Positions 27,697-37,714 are shown, counted from the first letter of the stretch. The stretch: 64,000 nt of DNA from Gammaproteobacteria bacterium (GCA_021773175.1 JAJFKO010000053.1:1-64000); one strand, 5' to 3'. Numbers and translations: made by a program. Notes: generated from the sequence alone by a model not told the origin.

Positions 27697-28364
27697 CAGA
27701 AATATTACAACAAGACATAGCTGCTGAAATAAAATCAGCAACGGAAACAAAATCAGCAATGCAAGCAGATTTATCAGCAATCAATAGTTTTCTATTATGT
27801 GCAACACCACAAGCATGGATTGATACCGCATTAGCACAACAAGATATCTTATTAATCGATCATGCGCATTGTGAAAAAAAAGCTGCATCGACGGCATTAA
27901 ACTTATTATATCGTTATCCGGATAGAGATAAGTTGCTATATAGGATGTCGCGATTAGCCCGCGAAGAATTACGCCATTTTGAACAAGTGCTGAAAATTAT
28001 TCATCAGCGTGGAATTCAATATAAACATTTAAATGCGGCGCGTTATGCCAGTGGTATGCGCGAGCATGCGCGTAAGCAAGAGCCCTATAGATTAATTGAC
28101 ACCTTAATTATTGGTGCGTTTATTGAAGCGCGATCTTGTGAGCGCTTTGCCGCTATTGCGCCATTGCTTGATGCTGAGCTACATAAATTTTATGTGGGCT
28201 TATTACATTCAGAAGCGCGGCACTTCGAACATTACTTACAATTGGCTGAATTGTATAGCGATGCAGATATAACACCGCGCGTGCAACTATTTGCAAAAGT
28301 TGAACAGCAGCTTATCCTCGAACCCGATAGCGAATTTCGGTTCCATAGTGGCATTTTGCTTTAA
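27693..28364 (+). CDS. miaE: tRNA-(ms2io6A37) hydroxylase MiaE
   Basis: The 223-residue product carries two diiron motifs of the MiaE ferritin-like fold, EELRHFEQV (about residue 90) and SEARHFEHYL (about residue 170), plus IEARSCERF between them. MiaE hydroxylates the isopentenyl group of ms2i6A37 in tRNA with O2. The first ~30 residues (Ala/Lys/Glu-rich) are an extension relative to the typical ~200-residue enzyme. ATG overlaps the tadA stop, so two tRNA-modification genes are coupled. It converges on the 935-residue unknown with an 18-base gap. Confidence 0.94.
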   Translation: MTEILQQDIAAEIKSATETKSAMQADLSAINSFLLCATPQAWIDTALAQQDILLIDHAHCEKKAASTALNLLYRYPDRDKLLYRMSRLAREELRHFEQVLKIIHQRGIQYKHLNAARYASGMREHARKQEPYRLIDTLIIGAFIEARSCERFAAIAPLLDAELHKFYVGLLHSEARHFEHYLQLAELYSDADITPRVQLFAKVEQQLILEPDSEFRFHSGILL

Positions 28365-28382
28365 ACAGTTCTCTAACACACG

Positions 28383-31190
28383 TTAAGGGGTTCTAAAAGG
28401 TCTTCTTGGCGCTCTATATACTGTTAAAGCTGTTGACGTACTGCGGGGAGCTGTTGGTTGGACTTCTCCTCTATTAGAATAGTTAGACATTTCTATTAAA
28501 GCTGCAATTGCAGCAGCAGACATGCCGCCTTTATTTTCTGGTGGAGTCGGATAGCTTTGTATAGATGGCGGTTCAAAGATACCGCCTGGAGCTCCACACG
28601 AACCGCTCGTTGCTGAAAAAGGATCTACTATCTCTGACTCATATGGAAAATAGCCCTTTTTATGAAGAATATTAGAGTCAATCTTTACAGGTTTTAACAA
28701 GAATAGACATTGCGTTGCTTGACAGTATTCAGCTAATTCACGCAAAGTCATTTGCATTGAGGCGCTATTACCACTTTCTTGTGCTGCACGATGTTCTGCG
28801 ATTCTCGCTTCATCTTTACGCGCAACAAAGGCAATTAATGGATCAACGTTTGTATCTTTATTAATATTTCCAGAAGCTAGTATCTCGAATAACCGTGCTG
28901 CATCATCATCAAGAATTGCTCGTATAGCACGATGTTTGGCTTGCTCTGCAGGTGATGTTGCAAACTCATAAGGCATGCGACCAACTTGGCCAGCAGTACA
29001 GCTGTAAAACTCGTGATGCTCTGCAGCAATATCATGCAAAACACCAGCAAGTTGCTCAGCATTTTCAGGACCAAAAAAAGGTGTTGGCACCATGGCATGA
29101 TCAATAACGGTAATACGCACTGGTAAAGATGGATCACGCATAATTCCACGTCGAAAAGTTTGATTGCGGGCGCCAATAAAAATACCGGGTGTTACCGCAG
29201 CACGATCGACATAATCACCAAAACCTCCAGCTGTAGTTCCCATCATAAGGTTAGAGCGTTTAATCGCGTCAAATGAAGATGCCACTCCTAATCGAGCCCA
29301 AGGATCTGGCAATGGCTGTGCAAGCGTTGGTATTTGGATGAGTAGAACTTTATCACGACCATGCGCTTCAGCTACTGCTTCTTCAAATGACGCGCCTTCT
29401 GCCATACGCGCGTCAATCATATCTTCACGCGCGCGAACTTCTAGCATGCGCGCATCACCGTCATCCGCAAAAAATAATTTTATAGATTTCTTTGTTGGGC
29501 CATCGTAAAGAGTCACGCCGTCTTTGGTCACTAATAAATATAAGACACCACGATCAATCTGTTGGCCAAGACCCGAAAACGGGCCGCTATCGTCAATTCC
29601 CCCATTAAATGCTACAGGCACCGTCTGATAGCTTAGCCCTTTTGGCATCAGTGTCGTTGACATTGATAATAATGCGCCATCACCACTATCTGTAGCAGCA
29701 GAAAAATTGGTAGCGCGACACACTCCAGGTGTCCGTAATTCTGGGTGGTATGTTGCTAAGTCCCGTAAATATTCAGTTAAGCTAACATAGCGAGTTTCTC
29801 CTGTCGCAGGATCTTTTGCAGGAAGATAAAAGCCATCGGTTGGAACTTTTACCGAAACACCATCTTTTTGACTTCCTGTCGTCACGAAAGGTAAATCACA
29901 GAGTTGTATATCGGCACCAGGCTGTCTACTGCCACCAAGAAGGTCTGAAGAATCTGCAGGAATTAAATTAGGGAAGCCGTGAGTTGCTGGTCGTGTTGAT
30001 GGAACTTGCATACCATAAGTAACACTGGTCATGCTACTACCAAAAACACTATCACGATTACGAGCTACATCAGCTGATGGCATGGTACCAATATGAACTT
30101 GTGGTTCTTCAGAACGACGAGTGCGGAGATATTTTTGATAGCCTGGATGTTGTTCTCCAGAAATACTAAGTTGAATAACCATGTCCTTCACTCTTTCTAT
30201 GGTGGGTGGGCGATGATAATAGAAACCGCCACTAACCATTCTTAAAGTAGTATTATTTGCTATCTCGAAACGTAAGCCATGAACGAATTGACGTAATAAT
30301 GATAAGCTGGCTTGATCTAAACCTTGTAAAGTTCCAAAAACAGCAACGGCTGTGAGAAGTTTAGTATAAAATTTTTCTTCACCATCTTCGCGTATCGCTC
30401 TAATAAGCGAATTAGCGCCTGTAATAGTAATATCGTTGTCACCGGCATTAATCGCGCTGGCACTTTCTCTGTATATTACAACACAGAATAAGTAGAAAAG
30501 ATTCATTACGGTTTGCATCGCTGTATCATATTCAGCTTTATCAGCAAAGCTAACAGCATAAGGTTGTTCTTGCATTGGCGCTGACTCTGCTGGTGTTTCA
30601 CCTAGCTCATGTTTTAATTCAGCAATGCGGGCTTCAATTTTGTTTGCCCATTCATTAACAATACGTTTTATTTCTGCTTTAGCTTCAGGTTGAGCAGCAA
30701 ATTTTGTTTGTAACTCTGCGAGCATTTTCTTTCTTTGGCGTAATAATTGTCGCTGCAACCATAATTGCCGTTGTAAGCACCAACGTTTTAGTGCCGCGCG
30801 TTTTTTTTGAAATTCAGCATTTTGCTGAATCGGTGTTGCAGGAGTAGAAGAATAAACGATTGCTTCAGCAGTGAGAATAACCATCGGACCAGTGCTATTA
30901 TTAAAATCACGCGCATGACCATTTGGCATCTTAGTTGACGCGAGTCGTTGTAAGGCAGTAAGTCTATCAATAGGTGCTGGTAGAGAACGCGTTGCTGACA
31001 TTGCTGCACTTGCTGGCATCATGACAGCGGATTCTTCTATCCACATGTATGTGATCGGATCAACATAACCAAGCTCTCTGGCTGCATCGGAATCTTGGAT
31101 GGCTTCTTGCTGTTCTCTGAGTATCCTCTCGAATGCCATAGCAAGCAGTGATGGCATTGGAGTATGGTTTGAAGCAGCATTTAAAGCCAT
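28383..31190 (-). CDS. Large unrecognised protein, 935 residues
   Basis: No known domain is recognised. From the ATG at 31190 (GAGGA eight bases upstream; a TTG at 31205 is less likely) it has an Ala/Met-rich N-terminus and a strongly basic-then-acidic coiled-coil segment around residues 125-200 (LQRQLLRQRKKMLAELQ). A long central region follows that is rich in Gly/Asp turns and looks globular (GGFGDYVDRAAVTPG, FFGPENAEQLAGVLHDIA). The tail is basic and Pro/Arg-rich (VYRAPRRPFRTP). There is no signal peptide or membrane helix. Codon use has more GCG/CGC than neighbouring unknown genes. Size, isolation and lack of homologous motifs fit a translocated effector, but no secretion signal can be demonstrated. 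Confidence 0.75.
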   Translation of the reverse strand: MALNAASNHTPMPSLLAMAFERILREQQEAIQDSDAARELGYVDPITYMWIEESAVMMPASAAMSATRSLPAPIDRLTALQRLASTKMPNGHARDFNNSTGPMVILTAEAIVYSSTPATPIQQNAEFQKKRAALKRWCLQRQLWLQRQLLRQRKKMLAELQTKFAAQPEAKAEIKRIVNEWANKIEARIAELKHELGETPAESAPMQEQPYAVSFADKAEYDTAMQTVMNLFYLFCVVIYRESASAINAGDNDITITGANSLIRAIREDGEEKFYTKLLTAVAVFGTLQGLDQASLSLLRQFVHGLRFEIANNTTLRMVSGGFYYHRPPTIERVKDMVIQLSISGEQHPGYQKYLRTRRSEEPQVHIGTMPSADVARNRDSVFGSSMTSVTYGMQVPSTRPATHGFPNLIPADSSDLLGGSRQPGADIQLCDLPFVTTGSQKDGVSVKVPTDGFYLPAKDPATGETRYVSLTEYLRDLATYHPELRTPGVCRATNFSAATDSGDGALLSMSTTLMPKGLSYQTVPVAFNGGIDDSGPFSGLGQQIDRGVLYLLVTKDGVTLYDGPTKKSIKLFFADDGDARMLEVRAREDMIDARMAEGASFEEAVAEAHGRDKVLLIQIPTLAQPLPDPWARLGVASSFDAIKRSNLMMGTTAGGFGDYVDRAAVTPGIFIGARNQTFRRGIMRDPSLPVRITVIDHAMVPTPFFGPENAEQLAGVLHDIAAEHHEFYSCTAGQVGRMPYEFATSPAEQAKHRAIRAILDDDAARLFEILASGNINKDTNVDPLIAFVARKDEARIAEHRAAQESGNSASMQMTLRELAEYCQATQCLFLLKPVKIDSNILHKKGYFPYESEIVDPFSATSGSCGAPGGIFEPPSIQSYPTPPENKGGMSAAAIAALIEMSNYSNRGEVQPTAPRSTSTALTVYRAPRRPFRTP

Positions 31191-31383
31191 GAGTGAAATC
31201 CTCAAAATTATAGTTGCGCAATTTTAATGCACACCAAGAGTCGGTGTCAATAAGAAGTTTATGGCGAGTTTATTATTATCCAGTCGCTTTTATAAGTAAA
31301 TTATTATATTTAGACAGGAACGGTATATTACTGATTCTTATGATATTACATCGAGCGGGTCATAGAGCAAGATGGGAAGGTGT

Positions 31384-31425
31384 ATATTCACCATGATAAA
31401 AATCAATCATTATCATGGTGAATAT
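31384..31425 (-). terminator. Long perfect hairpin after the lpxH/small-protein operon
   Basis: The arms ATATTCACCATGATAA and TTATCATGGTGAATAT (16 bases each) flank a 10-base loop, 22 bases after the stop of the small acidic gene. There is no long U-run, so it may be a terminator or a 3'-end stabiliser. The remainder of the 31191-31447 gap shows no gene. Confidence 0.5.
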
Positions 31426-31447
31426 TAAGAAGATATTTATTGAAATA

Positions 31448-31666
31448 TTATTGATTCATTTCAGCTGCTTGGTCTTCTTCTTCTTCATCTTCATCTTCAT
31501 AATCTAAGAAGTCTTCTAACGTTTCATATTCTTCATCATCAAGCACAACTAACCAACTACCATTTTGGTTTGCTGCAATTTTGCTGATTGCAAATTCTTC
31601 TTGAGCAAGTTCTTCGTTTAATGTTGCAAGTGTTGCATCATCTTTAATAATCATTACTTTTTGCAT
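31448..31666 (-). CDS. Small acidic protein, 72 residues
   Basis: GGGAGAAAACC just upstream of the ATG at 31666 gives a convincing start. The product (MQKVMIIKDD onward) has a short alpha/beta-like part and an acidic tail rich in Asp/Glu (LDYEDEDEEEEDQ). It overlaps the end of lpxH by 23 bases, so it is co-transcribed. The longer frame (start at 31699) would ignore the good ribosome site. Function unknown; the tail resembles those of many small nucleic-acid- or ribosome-associated proteins, with no specific evidence. Confidence 0.75.
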   Translation of the reverse strand: MQKVMIIKDDATLATLNEELAQEEFAISKIAANQNGSWLVVLDDEEYETLEDFLDYEDEDEEEEDQAAEMNQ

Positions 31667-32399
31667 GGTTTTCTCCCTTATCAAAATAATGTAATTCAAT
31701 ATTCCCGTCCGCTACGCAGAGTAATACATTTCCACGACTATGCCAAGCATCGAGCACAAATCGTTTAGCTAGGTTGCCGTCAATGGTTAATTCATGAACT
31801 GCTGGCCGGTGAGTATGGCCGTGAATGAGTGTCGTAACATCATATTTGCGCATCATATCAATAACAGCATCGGCATTGACATCCATGATTTCTTTGGGTT
31901 TCTTTTTATTGCGATAGCGGCTGAACGCGCGTAACAGTTTGGCAAATAGGCGCCGTAACCATAATGGTTTGCGTAGAAATTGTTGTTGATATTCTGGCGT
32001 GCGCGCAGTGATGCGAAACTTTTGATAGTCATGATCATCCGTACAAAGCAAATCACCATGTGTCAGCAAGATCTTTTTATTATTAACATAGATGATATGA
32101 GGATCAGGCAATAACTCCATACCGCTTAATGCACAAAATTGTTCACCCAATAAAAAGTCACGATTGCCTTGCATAAAATAAATCGGTATACCTTGTTCGC
32201 GTAACCATTTTAATTCTTGTTTTACTCTGCGACTGAGTTTCGTTTCATAGTCATCGCCAATCCAAGATTCAAATAAATCACCAAGAATATATAAAGCATC
32301 CACATCTTTTGCTTGTGTACGAATGAAATTACAAAAGACATCAACCATCTCTGGATGTTGTGGGTTGAGATGTAAGTCAGCAATAAATAAGGTTGTCAT
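31644..32399 (-). CDS. lpxH: UDP-2,3-diacylglucosamine hydrolase LpxH
   Basis: The 251-residue product shows the calcineurin-like metal motifs in order: IADLHL, GDLFESWIGDD, GNRDF, LTHGD and HGHTHRP. LpxH makes lipid X in lipid A synthesis at the inner membrane. The start is the ATG at 32399 (MTTLFIADLHL), which aligns with the family; 28 more open codons upstream do not. The gene is divergent from the PAS-LuxR regulator. Confidence 0.95.
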   Translation of the reverse strand: MTTLFIADLHLNPQHPEMVDVFCNFIRTQAKDVDALYILGDLFESWIGDDYETKLSRRVKQELKWLREQGIPIYFMQGNRDFLLGEQFCALSGMELLPDPHIIYVNNKKILLTHGDLLCTDDHDYQKFRITARTPEYQQQFLRKPLWLRRLFAKLLRAFSRYRNKKKPKEIMDVNADAVIDMMRKYDVTTLIHGHTHRPAVHELTIDGNLAKRFVLDAWHSRGNVLLCVADGNIELHYFDKGENHAKSNDY

Positions 32400-32623
32400 A
32401 AAATTTTTTATGCCAGTGTGATAATTAATAATTTTGCCGATTGTAGCATTTATTGCTTTGAAGTCTGATGGATATAATTCCATTACGAACGATCCTGCTT
32501 AAAATATTGAAAAATATAGATAATTATGTTGTTACGCGATGCCGTAACATTAGCGTTCATTGCTTGCCTGTACAAATTTTGCTATAGTCCCAGCTCTGTC
32601 GTTGTATAGGAAGATATTTGATT

Positions 32624-33268
32624 ATGAATAACGAAGCCATTCAACAACAAGTTATCAACAACACGCCTGGCCTGATTTTCTGGAAAGATAAATCGTTACG
32701 CTATCTTGGTTGTAATGAAAACTTCTTATCAATATCCGGTTTAGTTAATAGCGCTGAGTTTGTAAAACGCGAAGATTTTGATATGCCGTGGAGAATCTAT
32801 GCGGAGGAGTATCGCTCTGATGACAATCTTGTATTAGAAGGTCAGCAAGTAGAGCGTATTGAATATCTAAAAGATCATCAAAATATTGTTACTAAAGTTT
32901 TTGTAAAAAAGAAACCATTGCTGCACAAAAATAAAATTATTGGCGTTGTTGGTTATACTCAATACTTAGCTATCTTAACGGGTAAATCAGACGTATTGCT
33001 ATCAAATCAAATACATTTAAATAAAGACTCAGTAAAAAAATATTATGCGAACTTAAGTCACCGAGAATCCCAATGTTTGTTCTATTCTATACGTGGACTT
33101 AGTTGCCAAGCAATTGCGAATAAACTGAATCTATCTGAACGTACTATTGAAACGTATTTAATAAATATGAAAAATAAATTCAATGTTAATAGCAAGAGTG
33201 AATTGATAACAGCCGCTATCAATCATGGTTTCAACAATATTATCCCTGAGGGTATCGAGAGTCTATAG
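32624..33268 (+). CDS. PAS-domain LuxR-type transcriptional regulator
   Basis: The 214-residue product has an N-terminal PAS fold (NTPGLIFWKDKSLRYLGCN, residues ~10-120) and a C-terminal LuxR helix-turn-helix (LSHRESQCLFYSIRGLSCQ... LSERTIETYLINMKNKF, residues ~143-200). TAGGAAG lies 10 bases before the ATG at 32624; a TTG two codons upstream is a weaker choice. The PAS domain would sense an unknown small molecule or redox state. Targets are not evident; it is flanked by lpxH and cysS. Similar PAS-LuxR proteins are abundant in Legionellales. Confidence 0.88.
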   Translation: MNNEAIQQQVINNTPGLIFWKDKSLRYLGCNENFLSISGLVNSAEFVKREDFDMPWRIYAEEYRSDDNLVLEGQQVERIEYLKDHQNIVTKVFVKKKPLLHKNKIIGVVGYTQYLAILTGKSDVLLSNQIHLNKDSVKKYYANLSHRESQCLFYSIRGLSCQAIANKLNLSERTIETYLINMKNKFNVNSKSELITAAINHGFNNIIPEGIESL

Positions 33269-33407
33269 CAAAGGCAAACCTCTCATTATTTTTCTATAGA
33301 ACCTACCTTTCTAACACTTCAGATTTATTGTTGCATATGGATGATATTCCTAAAAAATTCCGCTAAGATTAGTGCTTATTCGAAAATCTTAACTAGGACT
33401 TCAACTA

Positions 33408-34790
33408 ATGTTACAGCTACACGATACCCTGACTAAGCAAAAACGCGAATTTAAACCGATTAACCCTGGCAAAATCAGCCTCTATGTTTGTGGTATGACG
33501 GTTTACGACTTTTGTCATATCGGTCACGCGCGTGGAGTGATGGTGGGGTTTGATACCATTGTTCGCTATTTACGTTACCGTGGTTATGATGTCACATATG
33601 TGCGCAATATTACGGATATCGATGATAAAATCATTAATCGTGCCGTTGCTGAAGGTGTCGATTTTACTAATATCACCGAACGCTATATTGCTGAGATGCA
33701 TCAAGATGAAGCGGCTTTAGGTGTACTGCCACCCAATATTGAACCTCGTGCCACCGATAATCTCGATAAAATTATCAGTCTGATTGAAACGCTTATCGCT
33801 AAAGACATGGCTTATGTCGGTGATAATGGCGATGTATATTATGCTGTGAAAAAGTTTGAAAATTATGGTGCACTTTCTGGAAGAGATTTAGAAAATTTAC
33901 AAGCAGGCGCGCGCGTTGATATTGTTGAAGCCAAACGCGATCCTCTCGATTTCGTATTATGGAAAGTGGCAAAACCTGGTGAGCCAAGTTGGACATCTCC
34001 ATGGGGAGAGGGCAGACCGGGCTGGCATATTGAATGTTCTGCCATGTCGATGAATATGTTAGGTGATAATTTTGATATTCATGGCGGCGGACCTGATTTA
34101 ATTTTCCCACATCACGAAAATGAAATTGCACAAAGCGAAGCTGCTAGCGGTAAGAAGTTTGCAAACTATTGGCTGCATTGTGGCGCCTTACGTATTAAAG
34201 ATGAGAAAATGTCGAAGTCGCTAGGAAACTTCTTAACGATCCGCGATGCATTGAAAAGATATCATCCCGAAACGATTCGTTATTTTCTATTATTTAGTCA
34301 TTACCGCAGTCCAATTAACTATTCAGAAGAGTCTATGCATAATGCGCATCAAGCGCTTGAGCGTTTTTATACAGCTCTGCGTGGTTTACCAGAAGTAACG
34401 GACATTGAAATGGGTGACTATGAAAAACGTTTTCAAGTTGCAATGGATGATGATTTTAATACCCCCGAAACCTTTGCTGTATTATTTGATATGAGTCGTG
34501 AGATTAATCGTTTAAAAGAAACTGATTTGAGTCAAGCTGCACGTTTAGCCAATGGTATGAAAAAACTTGCAGAAATCTTTGGAATTTTACATTCAGACCC
34601 CGATACGTTTTTACATGGCAGCGATGGTGATGATATTGCTCAACAAGTTGAAGCCATGATTGTGGAACGTAACCAAGCACGACAAACTAAAGATTGGGCA
34701 CTAGCGGATAAAGTGCGTGATGATTTGCTGGCTCAAGGTATTGAATTAGAAGATGGACCTGATGGCACTATCTGGCGGCGTAAGTCATAG
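33408..34790 (+). CDS. cysS: Cysteinyl-tRNA synthetase
   Basis: The 460-residue product carries the class I signatures HIGH (in CHIGHARG) and KMSKS (in DEKMSKSLGNF) and the zinc-site residues in LYVCGMTVYD, WHIECSAMS and HHENEIAQSE. It charges tRNA-Cys. Length is normal for the family. It stands alone, 139 bases after the regulator. Confidence 0.97.
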   Translation: MLQLHDTLTKQKREFKPINPGKISLYVCGMTVYDFCHIGHARGVMVGFDTIVRYLRYRGYDVTYVRNITDIDDKIINRAVAEGVDFTNITERYIAEMHQDEAALGVLPPNIEPRATDNLDKIISLIETLIAKDMAYVGDNGDVYYAVKKFENYGALSGRDLENLQAGARVDIVEAKRDPLDFVLWKVAKPGEPSWTSPWGEGRPGWHIECSAMSMNMLGDNFDIHGGGPDLIFPHHENEIAQSEAASGKKFANYWLHCGALRIKDEKMSKSLGNFLTIRDALKRYHPETIRYFLLFSHYRSPINYSEESMHNAHQALERFYTALRGLPEVTDIEMGDYEKRFQVAMDDDFNTPETFAVLFDMSREINRLKETDLSQAARLANGMKKLAEIFGILHSDPDTFLHGSDGDDIAQQVEAMIVERNQARQTKDWALADKVRDDLLAQGIELEDGPDGTIWRRKS

Positions 34791-34824
34791 TTGTTATGTA
34801 AGACGGCTAAAGTAAGGAGAATAT

Positions 34825-35892
34825 GTGTTAGCAAAGCTTACCAGTAAACTTTGGTATAAAGATCCTGGTTTTTTACGTTTAAAACACGCAAGCAAAACAG
34901 TTATGGCTGTTTTGTTAGCAATAATTGTTGCTTATCTATTAAGAATACCGGCTCTTGGTGTTTTTGTCGCTGGTTTTGCTGCTGGTTTTTTAATGCAAGC
35001 TGTTGCTGGCGAACGGCGCCGTTATCAGCAAAAAACATTTGTTGTTATTTGCCTTGTCGCCATCGTTTTATTCTTTATTGGTAATATTATGCAGCATAAT
35101 ACATATTGGCAAAGTGGTTACTTAATTATATTAAGTTTTTTTGCTGTTTATGTGCGGCGTTACGGACCACACTTTATGTTAGCAACACTGAATCTATGGG
35201 TGATGGGTTTTATCGCTACTATTCTGCCTGGTGGTTGGCCTGACGCTCTATATAATTCCTATGGCGTAGTTATTGCGAGTATTATTGCCTTTATAGTTTT
35301 CTTTTATATTTTTCCACAGCGAAAAATTATCGCGGTTTTCGATAATCTAAGACGTAACTTCAATATTGTGCATAAAATATTATTACTATCGGTAAAGCAG
35401 CTTCAAGTTCCTGAAAGCAGTATTGAGCATGATAAAAAAGTTCTTGGTTTAATGACTGAATATCGTGAAGTCTATGCGCTTAATCAAAATTTATTGGCAA
35501 CATTGTCTGTGATTAGTCAAGATCTCAATGCCATGCTTGCAAAGCTTGTTATGCGTCAGTTTATTACTGGCAAAGCTATGTGGATGATTCGTCAAAATAT
35601 TAAAGATTTTAAGCAGGTTGAAGAAGCCTTTCCGCAAGTTATTTATCAATATATTGATGATGCCATTTTCTGTCTTGCACATATTAGTCAATTCTTAAGC
35701 CACAAAAAGTATAATGCGAATAAGTTGCAACATGATATTTCTCGAGCTGAAGAAAAGTTGAAATTGTTACAAGCTGCACTATTCAATGATAAAATAATTC
35801 ATAAAGAGCACGTTGTTATTTTATTAAATATTACTTTTTCTATGCAGCGCATGTTATCAATGTTAACCCTATTTCATGAGGACTTTTCCTAG
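34825..35892 (+). CDS. FUSC-like inner-membrane protein, first of a pair
   Basis: The 355-residue product begins with GTG five bases after AAGGAG (34814-34819). It has about six N-terminal hydrophobic helices (residues ~25-170, e.g. TVMAVLLAIIVAYLL, LATLNLWVMGFIATIL) and a soluble helical C-terminal half. This is the fusaric-acid-resistance/aromatic-acid-exporter (FUSC, YccS/AaeB-like) layout. Its stop overlaps the next start (TAGTG), so both are made together and could form a two-part exporter. Substrate unknown. Confidence 0.8.
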   Translation: MLAKLTSKLWYKDPGFLRLKHASKTVMAVLLAIIVAYLLRIPALGVFVAGFAAGFLMQAVAGERRRYQQKTFVVICLVAIVLFFIGNIMQHNTYWQSGYLIILSFFAVYVRRYGPHFMLATLNLWVMGFIATILPGGWPDALYNSYGVVIASIIAFIVFFYIFPQRKIIAVFDNLRRNFNIVHKILLLSVKQLQVPESSIEHDKKVLGLMTEYREVYALNQNLLATLSVISQDLNAMLAKLVMRQFITGKAMWMIRQNIKDFKQVEEAFPQVIYQYIDDAIFCLAHISQFLSHKKYNANKLQHDISRAEEKLKLLQAALFNDKIIHKEHVVILLNITFSMQRMLSMLTLFHEDFS

Positions 35893-36914
35893 TGCGCTTA
35901 CACGTTACGACAAAGCTTGCGATACAAGCGGCGATAGCTGTTGCTTTAGCCGCTATTATTGGCCATTATTTTGCAGAAACACATACCTATTGGGCTATGT
36001 TGGTGGCAATGTTTGTATTATCACAGAGTTGGGCTGAAAGTATTAAAAAATCATTACAACGCATTGGTATGACTGTCTGCGGTGCAGTTGTTGGTTCATT
36101 ATTGTTTTTTGTTGTACCGCATGTATTGTTATGGGAAATAGTATGCGTGCTAATAGCAACATTTTTCACGGTTTATTATTTAGGTAACTCTTATTCTTGG
36201 TCGATGTTTTTTACGACGATTTTAGTTGTGTTTATTTTTGCTATTTTACATGACTGGACCTTTGTTTTATTCAAAGCTAGGATCGCTGAAACCTTCGTTG
36301 GCGCTATTATCGCTATCATCACGGCGGCGTTAGTTTTTCCGATTCGTATTGAAGAAGATGTCAAGCAGACTATCCCTGATCTATTAACAGCAGTTGAGCA
36401 ATCAATAACAGATGTTTTTTCAATTTTAATTGCACAGCAAAAACCTAAAAAAATCCTGATCCATCAATCATTAGATCTCTATAAACTGTTTTATCAATTA
36501 CGTGAAAAATATCAGCTCATGAATTACGAGCATCTTTTTACAAAAACACCACGGAAGAAGATTAAAAAGATAATGTTGAATCTAGATATTGCGTTGCATT
36601 ATCTGACTAGTGTTATTGAAATTATGCCAAAATTGGAAAATTTCATGCTTACTGATGAACTAAGGGAAAATTTACAAGCGATGCAACAAATTATGTTGAT
36701 AAATTTGAGTTGTTTACAGCAACAAATAGAGATGCAAAGAGTGTCAGATGAAGTGAGCTCCATTAACGATGTGTTAACAGTAATTCAAAATGAATCCTGC
36801 AATTTGTTAAGACAGAACTGTGATAAAGGCGATTGGATAAACTTCTATGCAGTAATCTTTTATCTGAAACGCTTCAATGAAGCGATCGTTGGATTTTATA
36901 GAGAAAATGTATAA
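35892..36914 (+). CDS. FUSC-like (aromatic acid exporter family) membrane protein, second of a pair
   Basis: The 340-residue product starts with GTG overlapping the previous stop. It has six N-terminal helices (AIQAAIAVALAAIIGHYF, YWAMLVAMFVLSQSW, ..., TFVGAIIAIITAALVFPIRIEED) and a helical cytoplasmic tail. The motif TYWAMLVAMFVLSQSW followed by QRIGMTVCGAVVGSLL is typical of FUSC proteins. It is more canonical than its partner. Its end overlaps the convergent exported-protein gene by 19 bases. The substrate cannot be told from sequence. Confidence 0.83.
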   Translation: MRLHVTTKLAIQAAIAVALAAIIGHYFAETHTYWAMLVAMFVLSQSWAESIKKSLQRIGMTVCGAVVGSLLFFVVPHVLLWEIVCVLIATFFTVYYLGNSYSWSMFFTTILVVFIFAILHDWTFVLFKARIAETFVGAIIAIITAALVFPIRIEEDVKQTIPDLLTAVEQSITDVFSILIAQQKPKKILIHQSLDLYKLFYQLREKYQLMNYEHLFTKTPRKKIKKIMLNLDIALHYLTSVIEIMPKLENFMLTDELRENLQAMQQIMLINLSCLQQQIEMQRVSDEVSSINDVLTVIQNESCNLLRQNCDKGDWINFYAVIFYLKRFNEAIVGFYRENV

Positions 36915-37714
36915 CTTCCTTGAATAAGCAGTTTGAATTTATCCGCGTCTTTAGTTAAACCAACCGGTACACCTATACCAATATCGGCATTTTCACAGAT
37001 TAATATAAAAATCCCTGGCGTCACATAAAGCTCATTAATATCACCGCGTCGTGCCCAGTGATTGTTATACCAGTCAAAATCAAGACTGTAATTCACTCGC
37101 CTGGTTCGTACGGCATAACCTAGTGTTGCTTCAATGACGGGTGCGGAAGAAGATACAACTTCGGGGTCATTAGGATTTTGAATACGTTGCAATACTCGAA
37201 CACCCAGGGTTCCAAAGAGTTGGCCATTCCAGGTTTTGTGTTGGAAATCATGAGCCGCAATAATTGTTGGGTTATACTCAATAAATCCATCACTCAGAGC
37301 TCTATCGACATTACCGTGAGGAACTAAAACCGTAAAGAAAATAGCAACATGAGTATGAGTATCGTCAATATTCATAAAACTATATTTAGTACCAATAAAA
37401 GAGTTACCCGTTCCATAAGCTGTGCTCTCGTTGTCAATATGGGTATAACTAATACCTGAAACGCCTCCGATAACTAACCATGAGTCAGTGATACCATACT
37501 CAGCAAATGTAATTAATTGTCCTGACTCTGCATCTTCAGCTTTTTCAAAGAATGGAGCAACAAAAACAGCCAAATCATTTTTAGCTTGTGGGTAAACATC
37601 ATTGGCAAGGAAATAGCCCATACCATTAAATTGATTATAGGTCGATGCAATAGCTGTCATATTAAATAAGATTAATATGCTGAAGTAGCAGAAGTAACGC
37701 AGCAATAAATTCAT
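36896..37714 (-). CDS. Exported, probably outer-membrane barrel protein
   Basis: The 272-residue product has a signal peptide (FCYFSILILFNMTAIA) and then alternating polar/hydrophobic strands with many aromatic residues, ending in SYTFSL with a terminal aromatic-x-hydrophobic pattern typical of outer-membrane barrels. The layout resembles the 'MetA-pathway of phenol degradation' transporter-like family, with low certainty. Copy 2 of the palindromic repeat lies 21 bases upstream of the ATG. Function unknown. Confidence 0.75.
   Translation of the reverse strand: MNLLLRYFCYFSILILFNMTAIASTYNQFNGMGYFLANDVYPQAKNDLAVFVAPFFEKAEDAESGQLITFAEYGITDSWLVIGGVSGISYTHIDNESTAYGTGNSFIGTKYSFMNIDDTHTHVAIFFTVLVPHGNVDRALSDGFIEYNPTIIAAHDFQHKTWNGQLFGTLGVRVLQRIQNPNDPEVVSSSAPVIEATLGYAVRTRRVNYSLDFDWYNNHWARRGDINELYVTPGIFILICENADIGIGVPVGLTKDADKFKLLIQGSYTFSL

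Noticed and set aside
31214-31396. 60-codon plus-strand frame next to the 935-residue gene
   Set aside because: No ribosome site, no family features, and its end runs into a 16-bp hairpin arm.
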